A stretch of DNA of 41,449 bases. It comes from Candidatus Peregrinibacteria bacterium. GTDB taxonomy: Bacteria > Patescibacteriota > Gracilibacteria > UBA1369 > JABINC01. Position numbers and translations under genes: made by a program. The notes beneath the pieces were generated by a model, which was given only the letters and a program-made list of their open reading frames with translations, was not told where the DNA came from and searched no databases. The stretch is from NCBI GenBank assembly GCA_018697675.1, contig JABINC010000043.1, positions 1-41,449 on the forward strand, in the 5' to 3' direction. This document shows positions 17,022-25,249 of the stretch, piece after piece (the stretch's first letter is position 1; every line of letters begins with the position of its first letter).

Positions 17022-18395
17022 ATGCAAAGCTCTCTTTCACATCTCGACCTTGTACTGATCGGGGCTTATATATTGCTTTGTCTTTTTATTGGATGGAAGT
17101 CTTCACGGAATGAATCCACTGAAGGATTTTTGCTCGGAGATCGGAAACTTGGAACATTTGAGAATATTGCAACGATGCTGGCTTCGAAAACCGGTGGGGG
17201 AATGTTTCTGACCGCAGTAACTTTTATGTATTTATACGGCGGAGCAATCCTGTGGGCATATGTTGGGATTGGGGTTGGGTATTTGATTTTTGTGAAAATT
17301 GGGACGACACTTCGGAGACTTTCGGAGGAGAAAAAATATTACACATTGTCGGATTATTATTTTGATAAGTTCGATAATGTCGCTGGGTATACAACTGCGT
17401 TTGCGATCTTGATTGGACTAATGATGGGGCTGATAATTCAGCTCACAGGTGGGGCGATGATTATGAGCCAACTCATGGGATGGTCGTTTGAAGCAGCCCT
17501 AATTATCACGTCCGTGACCATTTTGATTTATATAACTCTTGGTGGATTCAAGGCGGTTGTGAAGACGGATATAGCTCAGTTTTTCGCATTGATTGTGCTG
17601 TCGACTTTTATTGGATTTGTACTGATAAATGGCATGGAGATGTCGTATGGCGAATTTGAATTTACGGCACTACCTGTGAAAACTTTAATCGGATTTTTCT
17701 TATTTGGGATTCTTTATCCGTTTGCTTCGGCTGAACTTTGGCAGCGAATTTATGCTGGGAAAAGCGTTAAATCAATTCAAAAAACTATCGTGGCTTCGGC
17801 GTTTATCTATGTGCTACTTGGGATCCCTTTTATGATGATGGGGCTCGGCATCAAGGCGAAATTGCCACCTACGAACAGTGAGGTTGCGTTGATCGAAGGA
17901 TTCCTACAGCTCCTACCTTCTGGCATTATGGGAATTGGGCTAGTAGCGATTTTTGCGGCGATTATGTCCTCTGCAGATACGGCTCTGTTTACGATGACCT
18001 CTGTTGTTCTGCAGGATTTTTATGACCGAATTCGGAAAACAACTGGACGAGTTGTTAGTAAGGGGAATTTGGTAAAGCTGTTTAGAGTCTGGCTTGGAAT
18101 ATTTATGATAGTTGGATTTTCTCTCTCATTATTTTTAAGGAGCATCAATGATGCGGCATTGATTTTTACAGGATTTGTACCGGTAACCGCTCTGACGGTC
18201 TTGTTTTCATGGATCTGGAAATGCATGCCAGGATATTTTTTCACACTGATGATTGGCTTCGGATATGCCGGATCGATTTATGCAATTTTTACAATTGGAA
18301 TCACCGAACAATTGATCCTGAGCGGACTTGAAGGGGCGTTGGTAGGCTTTGGAGTTGGACTTTTAATACATGGATGGGTTAAAATCCGCACATGA
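17022..18395 (+). CDS. Sodium:solute symporter (SSS family)
   Basis: The 457-residue protein has about 12-13 hydrophobic segments. SSS hallmarks are seen in order: a glycine-rich start FLLGDRKLGTFENIATMLAS, KTGGGMFLTA in the first core helices, TLGGFKAVVKTDIAQ in the middle, ELWQRIYAGKSVKSIQK, and IFAAIMSSADTALFT near the Na+ site region. Known members use sodium to import proline, sugars, pantothenate, nucleosides or similar; the substrate here cannot be told. It begins 17 bases after P2 and overlaps the P3 start by 4 bases (ATGA), so it is very likely co-transcribed and translationally coupled with the Cys-rich paralogs. Its import function may therefore relate to them. Confidence 0.88.
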   Translation: MQSSLSHLDLVLIGAYILLCLFIGWKSSRNESTEGFLLGDRKLGTFENIATMLASKTGGGMFLTAVTFMYLYGGAILWAYVGIGVGYLIFVKIGTTLRRLSEEKKYYTLSDYYFDKFDNVAGYTTAFAILIGLMMGLIIQLTGGAMIMSQLMGWSFEAALIITSVTILIYITLGGFKAVVKTDIAQFFALIVLSTFIGFVLINGMEMSYGEFEFTALPVKTLIGFFLFGILYPFASAELWQRIYAGKSVKSIQKTIVASAFIYVLLGIPFMMMGLGIKAKLPPTNSEVALIEGFLQLLPSGIMGIGLVAIFAAIMSSADTALFTMTSVVLQDFYDRIRKTTGRVVSKGNLVKLFRVWLGIFMIVGFSLSLFLRSINDAALIFTGFVPVTALTVLFSWIWKCMPGYFFTLMIGFGYAGSIYAIFTIGITEQLILSGLEGALVGFGVGLLIHGWVKIRT

Positions 18396-20053
18396 GTCCT
18401 TTTTTAAATAAAGATTGTCGGAAGTGTTCGATTAAATTTGAGATCACGGCGAGTGACCAAGCTTTTTATGTGAAGATGCAGGTGCCTGAACCAACGCTCT
18501 GTCCGGCCTGTCGGATGCAGAGGCGGACTACTTTTCGGAATGAGCGGAATCTTTATATGAGGAAATGCGATGCAACTGGGCGGGATATTATTTCTGTTTA
18601 TCCACCGGATAGTCCTTTCAAAATTTATGATCAAACTGTGTGGTGGGGCGACTCTTGGAACGCTGTAGAATATGGGAGGGATTTTGATTTTAATCGGCCG
18701 TTTTTTGAGCAGTTTTATGAATTAGCTTTGGATGTACCAAGAATCAATTTGCAAAATCGGAACTGTGAGAATAGTGAATATTGTCATGATTGTTCTGGAT
18801 CGATAAATAGTTATTTATGTTTCAATGGCGGCAATATGAGGGATTCTCATTACTGCACAACCTATGGAATGGGGAGCACCGATTGCATGGATATGTTTTG
18901 GTCACTTGCATCCGAACTTTGCTACGAGGGTATAAAAGTATTTGGCGCATATCATTGTTTCTGGTGCTTTAACTGTGCTGGGATTTCTGATTGTTATTTT
19001 TGCGAAGATCTTCGGGAATGTAAAAATTGTTTCGGATGCGTGGGGCTCCGGCAAAGGGAATATTGCATTCACAACCAACCTGTTGGGAAAGAAAAATATG
19101 AACAGTTTATGAAGGAGTGGAATTGGACGAGGGAAAATATCAAAATTGCAAAAGAAAAATTGACTGCACTTCGTTTGCAGGTGCCACGTAAGAATTTGGA
19201 AATCCAGAACAGCGAGAATTGTCTGGGCGATTATATTTCTAACTCCAAAAATTGTACGTTTGCTTTTGATGTAATCGATTCCGAGAATGTTAAATATTTC
19301 TGGGATGGAATGGCGAACAATGGCATGGACTGCTTCAACGCTGGAATTAATACAAATTTTGTTTACGAATGCGTAGCGGTATATAGCAGTACCAACATCA
19401 AATTCTGTAACAAATGCTCTGAATCTTCGGATCTTTTGTACTGTGATTTTTGTATGCAGTGCGAACACTGTTTTGGATGCATCGGACTTCAACGAAAGAA
19501 GTATTGCATTTTGAATAAGCAATACTCTGAGGAGGAGTATTTTAAAATGCGAGATCGGCTTATCAAGCATATGGAAATTACGGAAGAGCGGGGTGAATTT
19601 TTCCCAGCTTCTCTATCACCTTTTGGATATAATGACTCGATGGCTCAGGAGTATTTTCCGCTATCACGGGAAGATGCCTTGAAGTCTGGGCTTACCTGGA
19701 ATGACTACAAGAATCCTAAGCCCGAAGGACTCAAATACATCCCTGCCCGTAACCTGCCAGAAAGCATTGAAGAAGTCTCAGATGACATTGTGAATTGGGC
19801 ACTTGAATGTAATGGATGTCAGAAATTTTTCAAAATTACTCCTTGGGAATTGAAATTCTATCACAAAGAGGGCTTGCCAATACCTAAGCTATGCCCAGAT
19901 TGCAGACATTTCGAAAGAAAAGGCAAAATAAATCCTCGGAAGTTATACGATAGAACTTGCATGAAATGTGATGCTGAAATGAAAACATCATATGCGGCGG
20001 ATAGACCTGAAATCGTGTACTGTGAAAAGTGTTATTTGGAGAGCTTGGGATAG
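18392..20053 (+). CDS. Cys-rich zinc-ribbon/solenoid protein P3
   Basis: This 553-residue protein starts at an ATG that overlaps the symporter stop (ATGA), implying coupled translation. A1 is intact (CRKC ... CPAC), as are A2 (CNGCQ ... CPDC) and B2 (CMKC ... CEKCYLE). B1 is reduced to one Cys (RKCDATGRDIISVY). S1 reads through DCYFCEDLRECKNCFGCVGL, and its closing motif is diverged to EYCIHNQPVGKEKYEQF, shared in part with P7 (VGKEKYEEF). S2 ends KKYCILNKQYSEEEYF. No palindromic insert is present (TEERGEFFP). P4 follows after 18 bases. It is a probable cytoplasmic metal-binding protein of unknown function. Confidence 0.88.
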   Translation: MSPFLNKDCRKCSIKFEITASDQAFYVKMQVPEPTLCPACRMQRRTTFRNERNLYMRKCDATGRDIISVYPPDSPFKIYDQTVWWGDSWNAVEYGRDFDFNRPFFEQFYELALDVPRINLQNRNCENSEYCHDCSGSINSYLCFNGGNMRDSHYCTTYGMGSTDCMDMFWSLASELCYEGIKVFGAYHCFWCFNCAGISDCYFCEDLRECKNCFGCVGLRQREYCIHNQPVGKEKYEQFMKEWNWTRENIKIAKEKLTALRLQVPRKNLEIQNSENCLGDYISNSKNCTFAFDVIDSENVKYFWDGMANNGMDCFNAGINTNFVYECVAVYSSTNIKFCNKCSESSDLLYCDFCMQCEHCFGCIGLQRKKYCILNKQYSEEEYFKMRDRLIKHMEITEERGEFFPASLSPFGYNDSMAQEYFPLSREDALKSGLTWNDYKNPKPEGLKYIPARNLPESIEEVSDDIVNWALECNGCQKFFKITPWELKFYHKEGLPIPKLCPDCRHFERKGKINPRKLYDRTCMKCDAEMKTSYAADRPEIVYCEKCYLESLG

Positions 20054-20071
20054 ATATGCTAATCTTCGCAT

Positions 20072-21649
20072 GTGGAAAAAGCTGTGAAAAATAAGGTTTG
20101 TGCGAGTTGTTCTGGGGAATTTTCTGTTTTTGAGGAGGATTTGAAGTTTTATGAAAAAATGGAGGTGCCGGAACCAACTTGGTGTCCTTCTTGTAGGGCT
20201 ATGCGGAGGCTTGCTTTTCGAAATGAAAGGCATCTTTATCATAGAAAGTGTGATCTTTCTGGGAAGGAAATGCTTTCTGTTTTTTCACCTGACAAACCAG
20301 TGAAAGTTTATCTTCAATCGGAGTGGTGGTCTGATAAATGGGATGCGCTTGATTATGGTCGGGATTTTGATTTTTCTCGGGGATTTTTTGAACAATTTCA
20401 TGAGCTCCTTCTGGATGTGCCGCAGATGAATGTAATTGGGGAAAATAATGAGAATTCTGATTATTGTAATTTGACTGCAAACTGCAAGAATTGTTATTTG
20501 GTTTTTGAAAGCAGTAATAATGAGGATTGTTTTTATGGATATTGGTTGCAGAAATGTCTTGGCTGTGTGGACACGTCCTTTTCTCACGAATGCCAGTACT
20601 GCTATGAAGTCGATAATTGTTATGGTTGTTATAATTTGAAGTGGTCGCAGAATTGTGTGAATTCATCGGACAGTGCTTTTTTGCGTGATTGTGTCGGATG
20701 TAAAAATTGTCTTTTTTGCATGAATTTGAGACATAAGGAGTATTTTATTTTTAATATTCAATATTCACGTGAAGAATATGAACGGATTTTGAAAGAATAT
20801 AATTTAGAGACTTTTGAAGGAGTGGAGATGATGAAAAAGGAATTTGAGACGTTCAGATTAAAACAGCCTCATCGTGGATCGGAGTTTATTCAAACTGAGA
20901 ATTGCACAGGAGAATATATCAATCAGAGCAAGGACTGTTTTTGGTGTTTTCATGCTCATGAAGCGGAGGATTGCAGGTATGGCGAACATGTTTGGCGTGA
21001 CTCAAAAAGCAATATGGATGTGAGCACGGTGGGCCGGGGAGCGGAGCGTTGTTACGAAGCTATCAACACCGGAATTGGCTCGTCTTTTATGCGTTTTACC
21101 AATCAATGCTGGTCAGGTTGTAGCGACCTAACTTACTGTTCAAATTGTTTCTCTTCTCAGAATTGTTTTGGATGCGTGGGACTTCGGCATGGAGAGTTTT
21201 GTATTTTGAATAAACAGTACTCGAAGGAGGAATATTTTGAGATGCTGACTAGAATAATTGAGCACATGCGAAGGCCCTCTTATAATAGCTCTGCCTCGAC
21301 AAGCTCGGCAGTAGAGTGGGGCGAGTTTTTCCCAATGGAAATTTCACTTTTTGAATACTTTGAAACCCCAGCTGCTGAACAATATCCGATGGAAAATACT
21401 CATCGTGAATTCGTTGATAAGCCTTATAAAATAATTTCTCAAGAGAAGGCATTTTATGAAAAAATGGGGATTCCGGAGCCTAAAAAATGTCCTGAACAAA
21501 GGCATCTTGATCGGATGAATTTACGAAACCCTCATAAACTTTGGAATCGAAAATGCGATAAGTGTTCTGCCGAAATCTGGAGTTCTTTTTCCCCAAATCG
21601 CCCTGAAATCGTCTACTGTGAAAAATGCTATTTAGAAATTGTTAATTAA
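20072..21649 (+). CDS. Cys-rich zinc-ribbon/solenoid protein P4, shortened C-terminal unit
   Basis: At 525 residues this is the shortest copy. The GTG at 20072 (MEKAVKNKVC) is the best start because it aligns with MEQVVENKKC of P9; the ATG two bases upstream is in another frame and stops at once. A1 is intact (CASC ... CPSC). B1 has one Cys. After GEFFPMEISLFEYF the usual linker (PLSKEEAL... through the A2 CxxC) is deleted, so A2 restarts at KPYKIISQEKAFYEKMG with CPEQR. B2 is intact (CDKC ... CEKCYLE). The HMRR-to-GEFF segment carries a Ser-rich insert with a hairpin. The DUF3147-like gene begins 2 bases after its stop. Confidence 0.87.
   Translation: MEKAVKNKVCASCSGEFSVFEEDLKFYEKMEVPEPTWCPSCRAMRRLAFRNERHLYHRKCDLSGKEMLSVFSPDKPVKVYLQSEWWSDKWDALDYGRDFDFSRGFFEQFHELLLDVPQMNVIGENNENSDYCNLTANCKNCYLVFESSNNEDCFYGYWLQKCLGCVDTSFSHECQYCYEVDNCYGCYNLKWSQNCVNSSDSAFLRDCVGCKNCLFCMNLRHKEYFIFNIQYSREEYERILKEYNLETFEGVEMMKKEFETFRLKQPHRGSEFIQTENCTGEYINQSKDCFWCFHAHEAEDCRYGEHVWRDSKSNMDVSTVGRGAERCYEAINTGIGSSFMRFTNQCWSGCSDLTYCSNCFSSQNCFGCVGLRHGEFCILNKQYSKEEYFEMLTRIIEHMRRPSYNSSASTSSAVEWGEFFPMEISLFEYFETPAAEQYPMENTHREFVDKPYKIISQEKAFYEKMGIPEPKKCPEQRHLDRMNLRNPHKLWNRKCDKCSAEIWSSFSPNRPEIVYCEKCYLEIVN
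21289..21314 (+). repeat. Hairpin inside P4 (in-frame insert)
   Basis: CTGCC (21291-21295) pairs with GGCAG (21307-21311), extended by CT (21289-21290) with AG (21313-21314) past a one-base bulge. It lies in the Ser-rich insert between IIEHMRR and GEFFP, the same codon position as the hairpins in P1 and P7. It is weaker than those two. Confidence 0.4.
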
Positions 21650-21651
21650 TT

Positions 21652-22443
21652 ATGGATCCATTTATTTTAAAACTTGTTTTGTCGTTTGTTGTGGGTAGCC
21701 TGTGGATTACCGGGGCGACTGTAGTTGCTGAAAAAGCTGGGACTAAACTCGGTGGATTTATTGCGGGATTGCCGTCGACTATTGTGGTGGGGCTTCTTTT
21801 TATTGGAGTGGTAAATGGGGCGGTTGCGGCCGGTGAAGCGACGGATGCGATGGGTCTTTTGGTTGGAATTGGATGCGTAATGCTAGTGGTTTTTTCATGG
21901 CTTGTCAGCAGAGGTTTTTGGTTGGCTTTAGCGATTTATTTTAGTATTTGGCTGGTAGCTGCGCTGGGTAGTTTTGTTTATGATTTTCATTATTTTTGGG
22001 CTGGATGTGTCGTGTTTTTGGTTTTATTTTTCCCTTCTCTTTATCTCCTTGAAAAGGCACTTAAGATCTCCTCTGAAGAAGGTAGGAAAATAGATTATAC
22101 TCGTTTGCAAATATTCGGGAGAATCGTTCTAAGCGGTTCTATGATTACTTTTGCAGTTTATTTGAGCAAAGTCGGAGGGCCTCTTCTCGGCGGAATATTT
22201 TCTGTGTTTCCAGCGGTTATTTTATCCACCTTGATCATTGCCTATTTGGCGCATGGCGTAGAATTCACGCGTTCGATTAGCAAGGCTCTAATTCTCTCAA
22301 GCCCAAGTTTGGTACTTTATGCGATCTTGGTTCGCTGGAGTTATCCTGAATTTGGACTGTTTTTTGGAACTGCAATTTCTTATGTTGTATCGGTGGCATT
22401 TGGCTGGCCTTGTTATCAATTTATGAAGAAATACCTAAAATAA
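21652..22443 (+). CDS. DUF3147-like membrane protein with two similar halves
   Basis: This 263-residue integral membrane protein has about eight hydrophobic segments. The two halves resemble each other: LGGFIAGLPSTIVVGLLFIG near residues 31-50 and LLGGIFSVFPAVILSTLIIA near residues 178-197. The first half resembles DUF3147-type proteins (GxLGGxIAGLPST), whose function is not established; some are suspected transporters. The gene begins 2 bases after P4 and is surely in the same operon as P2, the symporter, P3 and P4. This gives the operon two membrane transport-type partners. Substrate and direction of transport cannot be told from the sequence. Confidence 0.65.
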   Translation: MDPFILKLVLSFVVGSLWITGATVVAEKAGTKLGGFIAGLPSTIVVGLLFIGVVNGAVAAGEATDAMGLLVGIGCVMLVVFSWLVSRGFWLALAIYFSIWLVAALGSFVYDFHYFWAGCVVFLVLFFPSLYLLEKALKISSEEGRKIDYTRLQIFGRIVLSGSMITFAVYLSKVGGPLLGGIFSVFPAVILSTLIIAYLAHGVEFTRSISKALILSSPSLVLYAILVRWSYPEFGLFFGTAISYVVSVAFGWPCYQFMKKYLK

Positions 22444-22451
22444 AGTTAACT

Positions 22452-22475
22452 GATTTTGGGAAAATCGAGATTTTT
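22452..22475 (+). terminator. Weak AT-rich terminator-like hairpin
   Basis: GATTTT (22452-22457) and AAAATC (22461-22466) pair around GGG, followed by GAGA and TTTTT to 22475. The stem has little GC, so termination may be partial. It lies between the P2-P4 operon and the Fic gene. Confidence 0.35.
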
Positions 22476-22583
22476 AGGTTAACTCTTGGTATTAAATTTA
22501 CAGCTTCCACAGGCCGCCTGAAGCAAAACTGATTGATTTATTTCTTTTAAGATGTTATAATTTTTATCGATTTTTAGGTTAAC
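22469..22583 (+). promoter_or_regulatory. Operator-like direct repeats upstream of the Fic gene
   Basis: The 15-base sequence GATTTTTAGGTTAAC occurs at 22469-22483 and again, identical, at 22569-22583, exactly 100 bases apart. A further GTTAAC lies at 22445-22450. The second copy covers the expected transcription start (TATAAT at 22556-22561) and ends 7 bases before the ATG at 22591, a classic repressor position. The spacing would allow looping. The binding protein is unknown. Confidence 0.6.
22533..22561 (+). promoter_or_regulatory. Promoter of the Fic gene
   Basis: TTGATT (22533-22538) and a consensus TATAAT (22556-22561) are 17 bases apart. Start of transcription is expected near 22568, at the edge of the second operator-like repeat. 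Confidence 0.7.
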
Positions 22584-22590
22584 CAATTTT

Positions 22591-23508
22591 ATGCAATTTG
22601 TAGTCAAAAAAGTTATCAAGGGGAAGGCGTACTATTACATGCAATATAGTAAATATGGCGTGTATCTTGGAGAATCCGTTCCCGCCAATATCAAGAAAAA
22701 ATTAATGAACTTCTTCATCCAAATAGGAAAAGAAGAGGTGAAAAAACTTGATGAAGAAATTATTAAGGCCTTTGCTCCAAAGAAGATCGAGGCAATCGAG
22801 GTGATGCGTCATCTGTTTATTCTAATTTCAAGAAGCGAGCTTTTTAGCCATGAATATCAGAATTATTTAACCGACCTCACCGTTCGTTTCACCTTTAATT
22901 CCAATAGGTCTGAAGGGTCCAAAGTTACGAGGAAGGAGGTCGAAAATATTTGTCTAAAAAATACCAGAAAGCCAAGGAGTCATATCGAGAGAGAGGTATT
23001 CAATTCGTTTTCGGCACTACGATTTGCCTTTTCTGAAAAAATGAATTGGAATCCGCTGAATGTAAAAAGAATTCATTCTCTTTTATTAAATAACATCGCC
23101 GACCCATTAATTGTGGGGAAATGGAAAACTCAAAATGTAGTTGCTCCTGGAAATCAGACAACTACTAATCCGGAATACGTTGGAGATGAAATGAAGAAGC
23201 TTTTTGAGTGGCTAAAAGAGCGTAAGAGGGCGAAAATGTATCCGCCGCTTCTTGCGACGGAATTTTATATACGATTTGAGGCTATACACCCTTTCACTGA
23301 TGGGAATGGAAGAGTCGGGCGAATCCTCTTGAATGCGCTACTTTTCCATTTTGACTACATGCCAATTGTGTTTTTCACACAGAACCATGAGGCTCATTGT
23401 AGAGCTATCACAAAAGCTATCGAAGGTAGGCCTGGAACATTTAACAGGCACTTTGTTGAACAGGCGAAAAAGACGATAGAATTAATTAAAATTGGTTTAT
23501 TGATTTGA
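22591..23508 (+). CDS. fic: Fic-family protein (likely AMP-transferase) with N-terminal inhibitory helix
   Basis: This 305-residue protein has a complete Fic active-site motif, HPFTDGNGRVGRIL, matching HxFx(D/E)GNGRxxR, at about residue 231. Upstream at about residues 106-111, SNRSEG fits the class II inhibitory motif (S/T)xxxE(G/N), which in characterised proteins holds ATP in an inactive state until relieved. A flap-like segment, NVVAPGNQTTTNPEYV, lies before the motif as in other Fic proteins. Fic enzymes usually attach AMP to Tyr, Thr or Ser of a target protein; the target here is unknown. The first 60 residues are basic and of no family I recognise. The gene has its own promoter and operator-like repeats, and its stop codon overlaps the P5 promoter. 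It may modify or regulate array proteins, or be a passenger. Confidence 0.88.
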   Translation: MQFVVKKVIKGKAYYYMQYSKYGVYLGESVPANIKKKLMNFFIQIGKEEVKKLDEEIIKAFAPKKIEAIEVMRHLFILISRSELFSHEYQNYLTDLTVRFTFNSNRSEGSKVTRKEVENICLKNTRKPRSHIEREVFNSFSALRFAFSEKMNWNPLNVKRIHSLLLNNIADPLIVGKWKTQNVVAPGNQTTTNPEYVGDEMKKLFEWLKERKRAKMYPPLLATEFYIRFEAIHPFTDGNGRVGRILLNALLFHFDYMPIVFFTQNHEAHCRAITKAIEGRPGTFNRHFVEQAKKTIELIKIGLLI

Positions 23509-23533
23509 GTTTTGAGCTAGAGAAAGGTATACT
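23505..23533 (+). promoter_or_regulatory. Promoter of the P5-P6-P7 unit
   Basis: TTGAGT (23505-23510) and TATACT (23528-23533) are 17 bases apart. The -35 box overlaps the Fic stop codon. AAAGG immediately precedes the -10 box, as in front of P1 and P2. Confidence 0.65.
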
Positions 23534-23563
23534 TCAGCACTGAAAATTTTAAGCTTTTTAACC

Positions 23564-25249
23564 ATGGCACCAATCACTCAAACATGTAGAATTTCTGGAG
23601 AGCAATTTATCGTTAGCGATGAAGACCTGAGCATGCTTGATAAATTATCGCCAGTTTTGAATGGAGTGAAATATGAACTGCCGCTTCCGACTGTGCGTCC
23701 ACGGGAGAGACAGAGGCAGAGGATGGCTTTTCGAAATGATCGAACGCTTTATTATCGGAAATGTGATTTAAGTGGGAAACGGATTTTATCTCAGTATCCA
23801 GAGAAATGCGATTATCTGACTTATGATGCGAATCTCTATTGGACGGACCAGTGGAATCCTATGGACTTTGGCCAAGATTTTGATTTTGGACGGCCGTTTT
23901 TTGAGCAATTTGAAGAATTTATGAAGCGTGTTCCAAGGTTGGCTGTTAATGGAATTGCGAATGAGAATTGTGATTTCACGAGCTTCGCGGGCTGGAGTAA
24001 AAATTGCTATCTAACCAACACTGCGGACTACAATGAGGACTGTTATTATATCGCTTATGCTTTCAAAAATAACGACTGCTGTGACGGATGTTTTTTGAAT
24101 GATTGTCAGCTTTGCTACGAACTTATTGATGGTAAAAAATGTTATCATTGTCTGTATTCTCAGAATCTCACAAACTGTAGCGACTGTATTTTGAGTCGAG
24201 ATATGATTGGATGCCAAAATTGTTTTGGATGTATAGGACTTCGAAATAAGCAATATTATTACTTCAATGAAAAATTATCTCAGGAAGATTGGGAGGCGAA
24301 AGTTAATGCCTGGAATTTAAATTCCCATCAAAGCATACTCGATGCAAAGAAGAAAGTTTCTGAATTTTTCTTGCAATTTCCAAGAAGGGCTATGGAGGTG
24401 ACGGGCTCTGAAAACATCCTTGGAGATTATGTTTTCTTTTCTAAAAATTGTCATTGGTGCTTCGATGTCAAAGACTCTGAAGATCTTCGATATTGTTCAC
24501 ATATTATGAATGCGAAAGACTGTATGGATTGGGATTATTATGGAAGTGATGCTGAAATGTGCTATCAAATGCAGAGCTCTGCGGGAGGGGTGAAGTATTG
24601 CGCCTTTTGCACGAATTGCTGGGGAAATGATTCCGGGCTTTTGTATTGTGATCTGTGTACGCGGTCGAAAAATTGTTTTGGGTGTATCGGTTTGAAAGGG
24701 GCTGAATATTGTATTTTCAATAAGCAATATTCTGCTGAAGAATACTTTGTGTTGGTTGGAAGAATTATTGAAAAAATGAAACAAGATGGATCATTTGGAG
24801 AATTTTTCCCAACTTCTCTCAGCCCACATGCTTACAATGAATCTGTTGCCCAGGATTATTTTCCGCTTTCAAAAGAAGAAATTTTGGACAAAGAACTTAG
24901 GTTCGAAGAAGAAAAAGATCCACTGGCTTATGAAGGCAATATTCCTGAAGTTCCAGATAAAATTGATAAAGTGGATGATTCGATTTGCAAGCAAGTTTTC
25001 AAATGTGAGGTATCCGGGAAATTTTATAAAGTTATTCCACAAGAATTCCGATTTTATAGAACTAATGGAATCCCGCTGCCAAGAAGATGTCCAAATCAGA
25101 GATATAAAGATCGAATGAGCATTCGAAATCCTAGGGTTATTGTCGATAGAGGCTGTGCTAAATGCAGTGCTGCTATAAAAACTTCGTATATTGAAGGTAG
25201 GCCTGAAATTGTGTACTGTGAAAAATGCTATTTGGAAACCGTTAATTAG
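23564..25249 (+). CDS. Cys-rich zinc-ribbon/solenoid protein P5, degenerate A units
   Basis: The protein has 561 residues. A1 has lost its zinc pairs: it begins TQTCRISGEQFIV, has a 10-residue insert (KLSPVLNGVKYELPLPT) shared with P10, and reads VRPRERQRQR where others have CPxCR. B1 keeps one Cys (RKCDLSGKRILSQY). A2 is likewise reduced (KCEVSGKFYKVI; CPNQRYKDR), but B2 is intact (CAKC ... CEKCYLE). S1 includes NCYLTNTADYNEDCYY and CQNCFGCIGLRNKQYYYF; S2 ends EYCIFNKQYSAEEYF. The Cys-rich core is therefore kept while the end ribbons decay. P5 and P10 look like closest relatives. P6 begins directly after the stop, so they are co-transcribed. Confidence 0.88.
   Translation: MAPITQTCRISGEQFIVSDEDLSMLDKLSPVLNGVKYELPLPTVRPRERQRQRMAFRNDRTLYYRKCDLSGKRILSQYPEKCDYLTYDANLYWTDQWNPMDFGQDFDFGRPFFEQFEEFMKRVPRLAVNGIANENCDFTSFAGWSKNCYLTNTADYNEDCYYIAYAFKNNDCCDGCFLNDCQLCYELIDGKKCYHCLYSQNLTNCSDCILSRDMIGCQNCFGCIGLRNKQYYYFNEKLSQEDWEAKVNAWNLNSHQSILDAKKKVSEFFLQFPRRAMEVTGSENILGDYVFFSKNCHWCFDVKDSEDLRYCSHIMNAKDCMDWDYYGSDAEMCYQMQSSAGGVKYCAFCTNCWGNDSGLLYCDLCTRSKNCFGCIGLKGAEYCIFNKQYSAEEYFVLVGRIIEKMKQDGSFGEFFPTSLSPHAYNESVAQDYFPLSKEEILDKELRFEEEKDPLAYEGNIPEVPDKIDKVDDSICKQVFKCEVSGKFYKVIPQEFRFYRTNGIPLPRRCPNQRYKDRMSIRNPRVIVDRGCAKCSAAIKTSYIEGRPEIVYCEKCYLETVN

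Noticed and set aside
22469-22583. The 15-base direct repeats as attachment sites of a small element
   Set aside because: Only 100 bases lie between them, with no gene; the second copy sits on the Fic transcription start, so an operator is simpler.
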